Source: Spongiibacteraceae bacterium (GTDB lineage: Bacteria > Pseudomonadota > Gammaproteobacteria > Pseudomonadales > Dasaniaceae). Taken from it: a stretch of DNA of 64,000 nucleotides. Positions 20,279 through 29,158 of the stretch are shown here, piece by piece; within the stretch, counting starts at the first letter, position 1, and each line of letters starts with the position of its first letter. Position numbers and translations under genes: made by a program. Below the pieces are notes generated by a model. The model had not been told where the DNA came from. It ran no database searches and was given only the letters and a program-made list of their open reading frames with translations. The stretch spans positions 1 through 64,000 of the forward strand of contig JANQLG010000042.1 in NCBI GenBank assembly GCA_028280715.1, given 5' to 3'.

Positions 20279-21253
20279 ATGAGCGCATTTGATGACAACA
20301 GCCTCTCAATTGGCAACACCCCTCTGGTAAAAATAAACCGCATCAGCACAGGCAATATCTTCGCCAAACTCGAGAGTCGCAACCCGGCCAATTCAGTTAA
20401 ATGCCGGATTGGCGCCAATATGATCTGGGAAGCCGAAAACAGCGGCGCTCTCAAACCCGGTATGGAAATAGTAGAACCAACCAGCGGTAACACCGGTATT
20501 GCACTTTGCTTCGTCGCAGCCTCACGGGGCTACCCACTGACACTAATCATGCCTCACAGTATGAGCCTGGAACGTCGGCAAATCATGAAGGCACTGGGCG
20601 CCAACATCATCATCACCGATGCTGCATTGGGAATGAAAAAGTGTATTGAAGTCGCCAAAGAAAGAGTCGCCGAATCACCTGAAACCCGCTGGATGCCAAG
20701 CCAATTCGATAACCCGGCCAACCCTGCTATCCATGAAAAAACCACAGGCCCTGAAATCTGGCAAGATACCGGCGGCCAAATAGATATCCTCATCAGCGGC
20801 GTCGGCACTGGCGGAACCATTACCGGCGTATCGCGTTACATCAAAAATACTCAAGGTAAAGCCATTACTTCGGTCGCCGTCGAGCCCAGCACCACCACTA
20901 TGATCACCGCAGCCAAAGCAGGAGAAGAGCCCACCCATGCGCCGCATAAAATCCAAGGCATTGGCGCTGGCTTTGTGCCAGTCAATCTGGATTTAGAGAT
21001 GGTCGATCAAGTAGAACAGGTTACCAATGAAGAGGCCATCGAATGGGCCCACAAACTTATGAAAGAAGAAGGTATCCTGGCCGGCATTTCCAGCGGCGCA
21101 GCCATGGCAATTGCTGATCGTGTTTCCAAACAGCCCGGCAACGAAGGCAAAGCCATTGTAGTAATCCTGCCAGACTCAGCGGAGCGCTATCTTACTTCAC
21201 CATTGTTTGAAGGTGCCTTTGGCGAAAACGAAACCGTACAAGCGATCCAATAA
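20279..21253 (+). CDS. cysK: Cysteine synthase A (O-acetylserine sulfhydrylase)
   Basis: CysK forms L-cysteine from O-acetyl-L-serine and sulfide using PLP. The 324-residue product is close to E. coli CysK (323): [19 protein letters not shown] at the start, the PLP lysine in [11 protein letters not shown] (family pattern N-x-S-V-K), the substrate loop [11 protein letters not shown], the phosphate-binding [15 protein letters not shown] and the terminal [13 protein letters not shown] strong ribosome-binding site AAGGAGAT is at 20266-20273. The gene lies between the rpoD terminator and a tRNA. A second family member lies at 57639-58643. Confidence 0.95.
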   Translation: MSAFDDNSLSIGNTPLVKINRISTGNIFAKLESRNPANSVKCRIGANMIWEAENSGALKPGMEIVEPTSGNTGIALCFVAASRGYPLTLIMPHSMSLERRQIMKALGANIIITDAALGMKKCIEVAKERVAESPETRWMPSQFDNPANPAIHEKTTGPEIWQDTGGQIDILISGVGTGGTITGVSRYIKNTQGKAITSVAVEPSTTTMITAAKAGEEPTHAPHKIQGIGAGFVPVNLDLEMVDQVEQVTNEEAIEWAHKLMKEEGILAGISSGAAMAIADRVSKQPGNEGKAIVVILPDSAERYLTSPLFEGAFGENETVQAIQ

Positions 21254-21374
21254 TCTATGCTTTTAAGCGCCGTATTTTTCGGTATAATGCGGCGCTTCGT
21301 TGCCTGTGACCTGACACAACTCATAATCGTTAGGGAAGACACCGTCCAAAAGCGCAGTTACCAGCGAACCCCGA

Positions 21375-21451
21375 GGGCCCGTAGCTCAGTTGGTTAGAGC
21401 ATCCGACTCATAATCGGCAGGTCCCCCGTTCAAGTCGGGGCGGGCCCACCA
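21375..21451 (+). tRNA. tRNA with CAT anticodon (Ile2 or elongator Met)
   Basis: A complete 77-nt tRNA with encoded CCA. The acceptor stem GGGCCCG pairs perfectly with CGGGCCC; the D arm is AGCTCAGTTGGTTAGAGC; the anticodon loop is CTCATAA with CAT at 34-36; the T arm is CCCCG-TTCAAGT-CGGGG. The anticodon stem has one weak outer position (T27 opposite C43). Pairs C4-G69 and C5-G68 are present: in E. coli these are recognition elements that let TilS modify C34 to lysidine in tRNA-Ile2, whereas elongator tRNA-Met has U4-A69 and A5-U68. Ile2 is therefore somewhat favoured over Met, but this needs a covariance model. Initiator tRNA is excluded by the paired 1-72 position. Confidence 0.95.
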
Positions 21452-21528
21452 TTCACTATCGCTAATGAAAAACCTGCTCATGGAGCCATATTCGTAATAT
21501 GTGGATATGTGTTGAATTAGCAATGTAT

Positions 21529-24156
21529 TTATTCTTCAAAAATAGTGTGCTGTAAAAATTGGGCAAGCTGGCCTCTTTCAGTTAACTTTTCAAGGATGTT
21601 GTGGCCAACATTTTTGACAGTAAATAATTTTCCACCCGTTAACCATGCGAATAATTTTGCATAGTGTCGATCACGAGTAACGTTTGGATCATAACTCATT
21701 AATACTTTCGTATTTTGATTCTTGTGAATACCTTTCCAACTGATAAATATTCGTTCTAAAATCTTTCCAGGATGGCGCTCAGAGTGGAATCTCCCACCCA
21801 CACAGGAAACCAACTCTGCTCCCAGTCGATAACCGGCAATAATAGCCGGGTAGCATCCAGCACTACAGCCAAGTACGCGAATTTTTTTATACTGATTAAT
21901 CAGGTCAAACTCTGTTAGCGATTCAATGACTTCATTCACTGAATTTCCAAGCAAAGGAATACCCAGGCGGTAACTTTGGTTAAGCGGTTCAGAAACAACC
22001 AGTAAATCATATTTAGCTGAGTCAGTATGTTGCATGAGTATGGCATTAGGCATCATTAGAGATCGCCCACCTGCTACAGAAAAACAGATCACCAAGGTCT
22101 TGTCGATAGTTGAACCAATGCCCTTATAATGAGTGACACATGGATGAACTCTGTGAGCGGTAAATGGCTCTGGTTCATCGTTTCCGCTATCGAGAATCAT
22201 TTTTTGTATTCTGCTGAACCAGAGATTACATGCAGCATGAAATTTTTTTTCAGCGGTAGCAGGAATAAGATGCTGGCTAGTATGCCACTTTAATAAATTT
22301 TGCATATCTCCAGGAGTCAAACGGTGCTCAAGAGTAGTAAAAGCTTTATTGAGCTGTGCTACAGTTTGGCAACAATTGAAGGTACGCTGAAAAAAAGTCA
22401 CAACGTATGGCCGTGATAAGGTTGTAGTTTCTATTGAATCAACAAACGCTGTTCGCAGAAGTATCTCTTCTTCTTGATTCTGTTCTGGTAATAAAACGTG
22501 TGCGACAATATTGCCAAGCGACCGAAATTTGGTAAATTCCTGCGGTGTGATAATAGTGTTATGGTTAACCTCTAGTGCAACCAGCAAATCCATTCGTGAT
22601 ATTGAGTCGATATCTAGATCACCCAACGTTATGTCAATATCACCCATTTCAAACTCAGCAAGTATCGATGACATCTGCTCATCTTCACTGTTTGTTAACA
22701 GTGCCTGAGCAATAGTTTGTCGAACGAGCTCACTTTTTAGTGACATATTTATTGCATCGTCTCGACAGATTTTGAAATTAGCATTTCTTGGGATTTCTTC
22801 AACGATAATGAATTGTCGAGGACAGCGAATGCCCACCTGATTTTTTACATATTTAATCAATGGTGGCAACTTAGATTTTTTACTTTTATCAAAAACAACT
22901 AAAGCGATGGGGATACTGCCATGAATCGGCGATGCTTTGGGCAAAACTGCTGCATCGACAATATCCGGGTAGCGACAAATCTGTGATTCAATATCCTGAG
23001 GATAGATATTGATACTATTAAATACGAACATGTCGTCTGACCGGCCACAGAGATGGATGCGCTGATGTCGATCCAAGTAACCAATATCACCCGTATAAAA
23101 CCAATTATCTTGAAGCCGCTCAAGTGTTTTTTCAGGCATGCCATGATAACCACGAAACATTCCCTCACAGCGAATAGCTAATTCACCGCGCTGCTCAGGA
23201 CCAAGTGCTTTTCTATCGGGTGTGACAACTTTAACTTCAATACCAGATAAAGGCTGCCCTACGCTCTCGCCTGCATTTTCATCATGAGGATCAGTAAAAG
23301 CGATGGCACCAGTTTCTGTTGTGCCATAGCCTGCTTGCAGGCTGTCTGTGATTTGATTTCTAAGCTGCTGCCTAAGCGAGGTAGGGACATGTGAACCACC
23401 AAGCTTTAAACGGATACCAGATAAAGTAGATATATCATTAGTTGCAAGTAATTCTCGCGCCTGGAATGCTGATACATGTATGACATTAACACTATATTTT
23501 TGACAAATAGCTACTAATGAATCCTCACCTTCATCAACAAATATATTACTTGCGCCCTCGGCCACACAGTATAGACGATGTCTTTTAGAAAAATTATGTT
23601 CTATAGAAGCAAGGCAGAGAAATCGTTCCTGATCTGAACTTATGTGACGATGAGCCTGTGCGACTAAATCATTATCGTGAAGCACAACCAATTTCGGCTC
23701 ACCAGTTGTTCCAGAAGTGGAAAATAACAGTCGCGCTGATGACGACTGTGAATAACGTTTACTTTGATCCTGTTCTAATGAATTAAAATTTATTGCGATA
23801 GCTTCATCAGCAATAAAATCTACATTACATCTTTGCACGGTCGCTTGTTGCTGTTGTTCCGATTCATAGCATGGAATTGTACAGGATGTACTGCCTAGGT
23901 GGATGGCAGCAAGACATAGCACTAAATGCTGTACATTATCATTACACCTAATACCAACTATCGATTGGTTATTAACTCCGTTTTTTTCAAGAATATCAGC
24001 TTGTGCAATTACTGCATGAGCAAGCTGTTGATAAGATAAGCTAATCTGTGGTGAAACTACTGCTTCGTAATTTGGAGTAGCTTCTGCATGCGTAAATAGA
24101 CGCGCGATTAAAGAACAATCAACACTTTCATCATAACTGGCTGAGACAGCCATCAT
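21529..24156 (-). CDS. Fused acyl-AMP ligase / carrier protein / alpha-beta hydrolase
   Basis: An 875-residue multidomain enzyme. Residues about 1-470 form an ANL-superfamily adenylating domain: STSGTTGEPK (146-155), YGTTETG (277-283), YTGD (354-357), GRSDD (371-375) and a catalytic Lys at 462 (PRNANFK). The GRSDDMFVFNSINIYPQDIE region resembles acyl/aryl ligases (MenE-like) more than amino-acid-specific NRPS A domains. Residues about 475-555 form a carrier domain with the phosphopantetheine serine at 518 (LDIDSIS). A 100-residue segment of unknown fold follows, then an alpha/beta hydrolase (about 685-875) with GCSAG (Ser765), and candidate Asp823 and His852. The inferred route is activation, loading, processing on the carrier and release. 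No condensation domain is present. It overlaps the upstream methyltransferase gene by four bases. Substrate unknown. Confidence 0.85.
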   Translation of the reverse strand: MMAVSASYDESVDCSLIARLFTHAEATPNYEAVVSPQISLSYQQLAHAVIAQADILEKNGVNNQSIVGIRCNDNVQHLVLCLAAIHLGSTSCTIPCYESEQQQQATVQRCNVDFIADEAIAINFNSLEQDQSKRYSQSSSARLLFSTSGTTGEPKLVVLHDNDLVAQAHRHISSDQERFLCLASIEHNFSKRHRLYCVAEGASNIFVDEGEDSLVAICQKYSVNVIHVSAFQARELLATNDISTLSGIRLKLGGSHVPTSLRQQLRNQITDSLQAGYGTTETGAIAFTDPHDENAGESVGQPLSGIEVKVVTPDRKALGPEQRGELAIRCEGMFRGYHGMPEKTLERLQDNWFYTGDIGYLDRHQRIHLCGRSDDMFVFNSINIYPQDIESQICRYPDIVDAAVLPKASPIHGSIPIALVVFDKSKKSKLPPLIKYVKNQVGIRCPRQFIIVEEIPRNANFKICRDDAINMSLKSELVRQTIAQALLTNSEDEQMSSILAEFEMGDIDITLGDLDIDSISRMDLLVALEVNHNTIITPQEFTKFRSLGNIVAHVLLPEQNQEEEILLRTAFVDSIETTTLSRPYVVTFFQRTFNCCQTVAQLNKAFTTLEHRLTPGDMQNLLKWHTSQHLIPATAEKKFHAACNLWFSRIQKMILDSGNDEPEPFTAHRVHPCVTHYKGIGSTIDKTLVICFSVAGGRSLMMPNAILMQHTDSAKYDLLVVSEPLNQSYRLGIPLLGNSVNEVIESLTEFDLINQYKKIRVLGCSAGCYPAIIAGYRLGAELVSCVGGRFHSERHPGKILERIFISWKGIHKNQNTKVLMSYDPNVTRDRHYAKLFAWLTGGKLFTVKNVGHNILEKLTERGQLAQFLQHTIFEE

Positions 24157-24899
24157 TTACTTACCTTGAATAGCACGTGTAATGGTTCATTCAATAATGG
24201 TGAGAAAAACGTTTCATCTAATTTTGCTAGCTCAGGTGTTACCGTTAACTCTTTTATTTCAGGCATTTTATTGAAGCCGGCTAGCTTGAGATTATCAAAA
24301 TAGTCACTGAAGGTTTTGTGTACACATTGTACATGTAAAGATTCACCATTACGTTTCCATATCTCGCCTTCAAGTTTTTTATTTACATCAGAAAAATAAT
24401 TTTTATTGCTTGATTCAAAATAAAAAGGAGCTGATTGCTCAGTGCGAACAAAAGGGAAAAAAGGGTGAGGCACACTAAAAATAAAATTCCCATTTGGCTT
24501 TAGCGCATCGTAAACCATGGAAAATACTTTTTGCATTGGTTCTACTTGTAGATAGTTAAACAAGAATACAGCTATGCAAAGATCAAATTTTCTAGTGGGA
24601 GTAAACTCGACAATATTGCATGCCAAATACTCAATACCATACTGATCTATTGCTTCCTGCGAACGCGCCGCTGCAATCATTTCAGTGGATAAATCAATGC
24701 CTAGATAATCACTCGCGCCACGATTTTTTAATTCTCTTGCACAATAACCCTCGCCACATCCGATATCTAATATTGATCGGCCTGTTACATCACCGCAGGC
24801 ATCAAATACCAAAGGGCGGGCAGTAAAATCTGATAGTGAGCTCGGCTTTAAGCGTAACCACTTCTGGGCATTATCGTTATAAACTTGCTTCGTATCCAA
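24153..24899 (-). CDS. Class I SAM-dependent methyltransferase
   Basis: A 248-residue class I methyltransferase. Motif I is ILDIGCGEGY (about residues 43-52), the acidic ribose-binding residue is in YLGIDLS (about 65-71), and the strand-4/5 segments FDLCIAVFLFNYL and LKPNGNFIFSVPHPFF follow. The aromatic-rich PHPFFPF stretch is typical of small-molecule O-, N- or C-methyltransferases, not rRNA ones. It overlaps the diiron-oxidase-like gene by 23 bases and the ligase gene by four, so all three are translationally coupled. It most likely methylates an intermediate or product of this operon (inference). Confidence 0.85.
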   Translation of the reverse strand: MDTKQVYNDNAQKWLRLKPSSLSDFTARPLVFDACGDVTGRSILDIGCGEGYCARELKNRGASDYLGIDLSTEMIAAARSQEAIDQYGIEYLACNIVEFTPTRKFDLCIAVFLFNYLQVEPMQKVFSMVYDALKPNGNFIFSVPHPFFPFVRTEQSAPFYFESSNKNYFSDVNKKLEGEIWKRNGESLHVQCVHKTFSDYFDNLKLAGFNKMPEIKELTVTPELAKLDETFFSPLLNEPLHVLFKVSK

Positions 24900-25725
24900 A
24901 CTCAGACTCTTCCTCTGGGCTCATTGTTTTAGATGAAATATTCTGAGCGCGTACAAGCATTTGATCCCAGAACATGGTTCGCATATTGACGGCAAGCATC
25001 GCGCCGCGCTCGATTTCTTGACATGAACGTTCATCTACCGCTAGCTCTTCTGCGATAGTTAATAGCTGTTCGGCATGGTCATCATCACACTGGCTATGGA
25101 GATCAAAGAATACTCGTTCGTTAACCGTTAAGCTGCTGTGAGCTTTGAGCCCTTTGAGTATTTGACGATAAATACTGGAGACAATTAATTCGGTGCCGAT
25201 GCCGATCGCGCCAACGCCTACATATTCGTTTTCATTACAAAGTTGTAAGAATTGCTTACTCCACAATTGTCCTATCTCAGAATGCGAATAATTCTTCTGT
25301 GATGCTGTATCAACACCTACAGCTGTCTGGAAACGTTGATATAAGCGAGTGTGTGGCTGCCCTTGTATGCTTGCAATAATTTCTTCTGGTAAATCTATAT
25401 CGTGCATCTTTCCCTTTTCTTCAGCCAAGTTACAAAGCAGGGTCTGTTTATGTTCGTTATTGGATAATTGCTCAATAACAGCTGACAAACAACGAATAAA
25501 AGACGCACTATATAATCCGTACTGAACGGCAAAATCTTTAAGAGCTAGATTGAAGTTTGGAAAACCACCATTGCTAAAAACTTGCAAATAAGGGTGGTTT
25601 ACAGCTGAAGAGTCTAGAACTTCAGCACTAATGCGCTTGATAAATACGGCGCCAAAGTGATTATTGCTCATGAAATATCTCGAATAGATTTTTCGAATAG
25701 ACCAGCCGCACAAGTTGAGTTTCAT
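24877..25725 (-). CDS. Haem-oxygenase-like diiron oxidase (iron-containing redox enzyme family)
   Basis: The 282-residue protein resembles the TenA/haem-oxygenase-fold diiron enzymes (UndA, CADD and similar). Likely metal ligands can be seen: Glu in NLAEEKG (102/103), His125 in the HTRLYQRF helix, Glu179 in GTELIVSSIY and H210-x3-D214-x2-H217 in DLHSQCDDDH. This E-H-E-H-D-H order is the family's signature. Known relatives perform O2-dependent decarboxylation, N-oxygenation, C-C cleavage or amination on small carboxylic or amino acids. The start may be the internal ATG at 25671 (264 residues, MSNNHFGAVF), since the first 18 residues look non-homologous and no good ribosome-binding site precedes 25725. 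First gene of the three-gene operon. The reaction is unknown. Confidence 0.8.
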   Translation of the reverse strand: MKLNLCGWSIRKIYSRYFMSNNHFGAVFIKRISAEVLDSSAVNHPYLQVFSNGGFPNFNLALKDFAVQYGLYSASFIRCLSAVIEQLSNNEHKQTLLCNLAEEKGKMHDIDLPEEIIASIQGQPHTRLYQRFQTAVGVDTASQKNYSHSEIGQLWSKQFLQLCNENEYVGVGAIGIGTELIVSSIYRQILKGLKAHSSLTVNERVFFDLHSQCDDDHAEQLLTIAEELAVDERSCQEIERGAMLAVNMRTMFWDQMLVRAQNISSKTMSPEEESEFGYEASL

Positions 25726-25738
25726 AGCAAAATGCTAT
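25724..25738. promoter_or_regulatory. Palindrome upstream of the biosynthetic operon
   Basis: A perfect inverted repeat ATAGCA-AAA-TGCTAT at 25724-25738 lies just at the 5' edge of the minus-strand operon, about 50-70 bases upstream of the preferred start codon at 25671. It is short, so an operator role is only suggested by its placement. No regulator gene is adjacent. Confidence 0.35.
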
Positions 25739-26028
25739 ACATAACACAGAACGAATGTTGCCAGCAGATCTTTAAGGCCGAACAATTCTGCAATACCCTA
25801 GACTTATGTGTCAAACAATCGGCGACTATATTTTTCTTTTATTGACGACTGATTGTAATATTTACACTGTTAGTCTTGCAGATTTTTGTGTTTGTTGCTG
25901 TAGCGTTAATTTCATTAGTCACTTCCTCTTTTGACAACAGCCAACGTGTTTTACTGACATTTCGCTTACTACGCCTGTGACCAACTGACGAGAAACTTAT
26001 TGGGCAAGCCATTACCTCGGACCACACG
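25739..26028. other. Intergenic region between biosynthetic operon and RND pump gene
   Basis: About 290 bases of A+T-rich sequence separate the 5' end of the minus-strand biosynthetic operon from the 3' end of the RND gene. A 68-codon minus-strand reading overlaps the region but has no recognisable features. Presumably it holds the promoter for the operon and the end of the RND transcript. I find no clear terminator hairpin. Confidence 0.4.
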
Positions 26029-29000
26029 TTAAATCTCCAGCCCACCCTCTGTCTTATAACCCAATTGCTTTGTTAACTTAGGCCATTGGTACTGACCAAA
26101 GGACAGCAGTACAGGAATCAAGATCAATGTAATGGGGGTGGCAAACAATTCACCAAATACCAAGGACACGGCGGCGGGTTTTAAATACTGAGCTTGTTCA
26201 CTGGTTTCACTCAGCAGGGGTAACAAACCACAAACGGTGGTGACGGTGGTTAAGAAAATTGCTCGCAAACGGCTTTTGCCCGCTTCAAGCAACGCCGCTT
26301 GCACTGACATACCTGACTTGTACAACTGATTGAACCGCGTCATTAAAACCAGCGAATCGTTAATCACCACTCCAGTCATTGCCATCATGCCAAATAACGA
26401 TAGCAAACTCACCGACAGTCCCAGTAGACCGTGGCCAATAATTGCACCAGCAAAACCGAAGGGTATAACCGACATAATAATGAAAGGCTGCCAGTAGGAC
26501 TTTAGGGGTATCGCTAATAAAATATAGATCAGCAATAACGTCAGTAGCATGGCTTTTTTAAAACCCGCTTGTACTTCAACAATTTCAGCAAACTCACCAA
26601 CGGCTTTAATTGTTACCTCAGGATAAAGGCGTTCCAGCTCAGATATCGTCTCTGCCTGCAACCGTTCCCAAGTTTTTTCGGGCGAACTGATTGTACGATT
26701 CTGTCGCCAATAAATACTGACAACTTCGTCGCGATCACGACGATAAACAACTTCTGGCTCACGCTCGTATTCGAATTTAGCAATTTCACCTAAACGCACG
26801 TGACTATCTTTTGCCAACATAACCGGCGTTGCTTTTAATTGTTCAAGCGTTTTTGTTTGAGCCTCTGGGAATCGCACCAACACACGAGTTTCTTCACCCT
26901 TATCCAACAAGCGATGTATTTCGATTTGACCAAAAGCACCACCCACTAACGCGGCCAAGCGACTCTGGTCAACACCTAACATAATACCTCTATCGTTCAA
27001 GGTTATTTTCAGCTGCTTTTTTGCCAGTTGGCTATCATCATAAACATCGTTAACACCAGGTAAATTTGCTAACGACGTTTTTATGCGCTCCGCAACTTGC
27101 TTGGCTAAATCTCTATTCCGTGCTGATACCGCAATAGCAGTGCCACCCGCAGGCTCCTCTGCAAGGGTAAAGTTCACTGCGTAGCTACCTTCGAGGGTGC
27201 CGGTCTGTTGCCGAAGTTCATCTAAAAAGCGATTACTCGGCAAATGAGTTAACGCTTCTTGTGTAAGCTCTGCTGTTAACTCAATGTTTTCAGCGCCCTC
27301 CTTTGCCACGATAGTTTTACTGACTGGTGATTTGGGAAGTTCATATTCCTGCTGTAAAACCTCAGCAGTATTATGGATGGCCTGTTCCAACTGATAGGTA
27401 TTACGTTCTGTTAAAGCATTCGCAACGCCGTGTTCCATGGTGACCTTAACTGTCGCATAACGCCCAGGGATTTCCGGAAAAAACACCGAACTAATATGTC
27501 CTTTCATTAACGCGCCATAGGCCAACAGAATACAGGCTATAAACAGTGCAAAGCTTGTCTTTCGCTTCGCTAAACTTAACGACAATAGGGGTAAGTAAAC
27601 TTTATTGGTGAACTGGTCTAAAGCACTGTGACACTTCTCTCGGGCAAACGCTAACCATTGCGCGACTTTGTTATTACCGCTTTTTGTATGGGAATAGCTT
27701 AAATGGCTCGGCAATATAAACTTGCTTTCAATCAGTGAAAAAATTAACGCAAAAATAACAACGGCGGAAAAACCCGCTAACACTTTTGCCAATTCGTTTT
27801 CAATCCATAACATGGGTGAGAAAGCCGCAATAGTGGTGAGTGCGCCAAATATGGTGGGTACCGCAACCAACTCTACACCTTGCCAAGCCGCTTCTTTCGC
27901 GTCTTTTACAGAACGCTTGGCCTGGTGAATACTTTCTCCCACTACCACGGCATCGTCCACTAAAACCCCTAACACTAAAATCATGCCGAACAAGGTAATA
28001 TCGTTGAGGCTGTAATCCAGCGATGGAAACCCCATCAACCAAACCGCTCCCGCCAAAGATATCGGGATACCCAACGCTACCCAAAAAGCCAATCGCAATT
28101 CTAAAAACAGCGTTAATAACAACAATACGATGAGCAATCCCTGCCACGCATTAGTTCCCAACAGTTCTAGCTGTTCGGAAATATAGGGCGACATGTCGGC
28201 CATGACATCCAGCTGAATGCCTTTGGGCAAAGTGGGCTGCAGTGCATCCAATACCGATTGTGTCGCTTCACTGATGTGAAACAGATTGTCTTTTTGGCTG
28301 GTAGATACCATCAAGGCGATGGCGGGTAGACCTTGATAACGGACAATGCTATCGGTTTGCTCGTAATCTCGCCTGACATTGGCAATATCGCCTAGTTTCA
28401 CACTGGCGTATTGCGTGGTGACAATGGGGATATTCTCTAACTCAACCAGATTGTCCGCCAGAGTGCTGCCCTGCAATACAATATTGCCACGAGCTGTTCT
28501 CAATTCCCCACTTCGATACTCCACCGACCATTGCCGAATCCGGTCAGCCAATGCTTCTAGTGGCAAACCGTAGCGTTGTAATTGTTCTGGATCGGGTTCC
28601 ACCACCAACAAGCGTTTTCGTTTGCCCAGGTTGGTTACTTTGGAAATGGCCGGGTGTTTTTTTAGTGCCCGTTCAACCCGAGAGGATACCTGCTGCAACA
28701 CATCATCACTATCTCCCCCATAGATCATGACAAATGCGGCGAGGTTGGTATATTCATTGCGATAAATGCGAGGTCGCTCCGCTAAGGCGGGAAAGCTTTC
28801 AATACTCTCAACTTGATTGCGAATATCCTCCATTAAGCGGTCCAGCTTCACGCCGGTATTTTTCTTCACTACTACCGATGCATAGCCCTTGCTGGATTGA
28901 CTGGTAATACGATTAATGCCGGCAACGCCGCTAATCGCATCTTCGATGCGTTGGGTGATGCTCTCATCCACCTGGCGGGCCGTACCACCCGGGTAAACGA

Positions 29001-29148
29001 CGGAGATCTCTAATTCCGTTGGCGGTATTTGCGGGAAACTTTCGACGCGCAGATTTTGAAACGTTAAGCCTCCAGCCACCAGGGTAAACACCATCAATAA
29101 GTTGGCGGCTACCGGGTTATCCAAAAACCAACGAGTAATTGTTTTCAT
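26029..29148 (-). CDS. RND efflux pump inner-membrane transporter (AcrB/HAE-like)
   Basis: A 1039-residue resistance-nodulation-division transporter that would export substrates using the proton gradient. It begins with a first membrane helix (FLDNPVAANLLMVFTLVAGGL), has a large periplasmic loop with FPQIPPTELEISVVYPGGTA and ITSQSSKGYASV, then the helix cluster with GMILVLGVLVDDAVVVGESI, the acidic Asp pair in helix 4 that relays protons, a second periplasmic loop, and a second helix block with PFGFAGAIIGHGLLG and GVVINDSLVLM. Length is typical. The upstream neighbour, 10 bases away on the same strand, is its membrane-fusion protein. No outer-membrane channel gene is nearby, so a TolC-like partner must be elsewhere. 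Confidence 0.94.
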   Translation of the reverse strand: MKTITRWFLDNPVAANLLMVFTLVAGGLTFQNLRVESFPQIPPTELEISVVYPGGTARQVDESITQRIEDAISGVAGINRITSQSSKGYASVVVKKNTGVKLDRLMEDIRNQVESIESFPALAERPRIYRNEYTNLAAFVMIYGGDSDDVLQQVSSRVERALKKHPAISKVTNLGKRKRLLVVEPDPEQLQRYGLPLEALADRIRQWSVEYRSGELRTARGNIVLQGSTLADNLVELENIPIVTTQYASVKLGDIANVRRDYEQTDSIVRYQGLPAIALMVSTSQKDNLFHISEATQSVLDALQPTLPKGIQLDVMADMSPYISEQLELLGTNAWQGLLIVLLLLTLFLELRLAFWVALGIPISLAGAVWLMGFPSLDYSLNDITLFGMILVLGVLVDDAVVVGESIHQAKRSVKDAKEAAWQGVELVAVPTIFGALTTIAAFSPMLWIENELAKVLAGFSAVVIFALIFSLIESKFILPSHLSYSHTKSGNNKVAQWLAFAREKCHSALDQFTNKVYLPLLSLSLAKRKTSFALFIACILLAYGALMKGHISSVFFPEIPGRYATVKVTMEHGVANALTERNTYQLEQAIHNTAEVLQQEYELPKSPVSKTIVAKEGAENIELTAELTQEALTHLPSNRFLDELRQQTGTLEGSYAVNFTLAEEPAGGTAIAVSARNRDLAKQVAERIKTSLANLPGVNDVYDDSQLAKKQLKITLNDRGIMLGVDQSRLAALVGGAFGQIEIHRLLDKGEETRVLVRFPEAQTKTLEQLKATPVMLAKDSHVRLGEIAKFEYEREPEVVYRRDRDEVVSIYWRQNRTISSPEKTWERLQAETISELERLYPEVTIKAVGEFAEIVEVQAGFKKAMLLTLLLIYILLAIPLKSYWQPFIIMSVIPFGFAGAIIGHGLLGLSVSLLSLFGMMAMTGVVINDSLVLMTRFNQLYKSGMSVQAALLEAGKSRLRAIFLTTVTTVCGLLPLLSETSEQAQYLKPAAVSLVFGELFATPITLILIPVLLSFGQYQWPKLTKQLGYKTEGGLEI

Positions 29149-29158
29149 TTCGCCCGCC

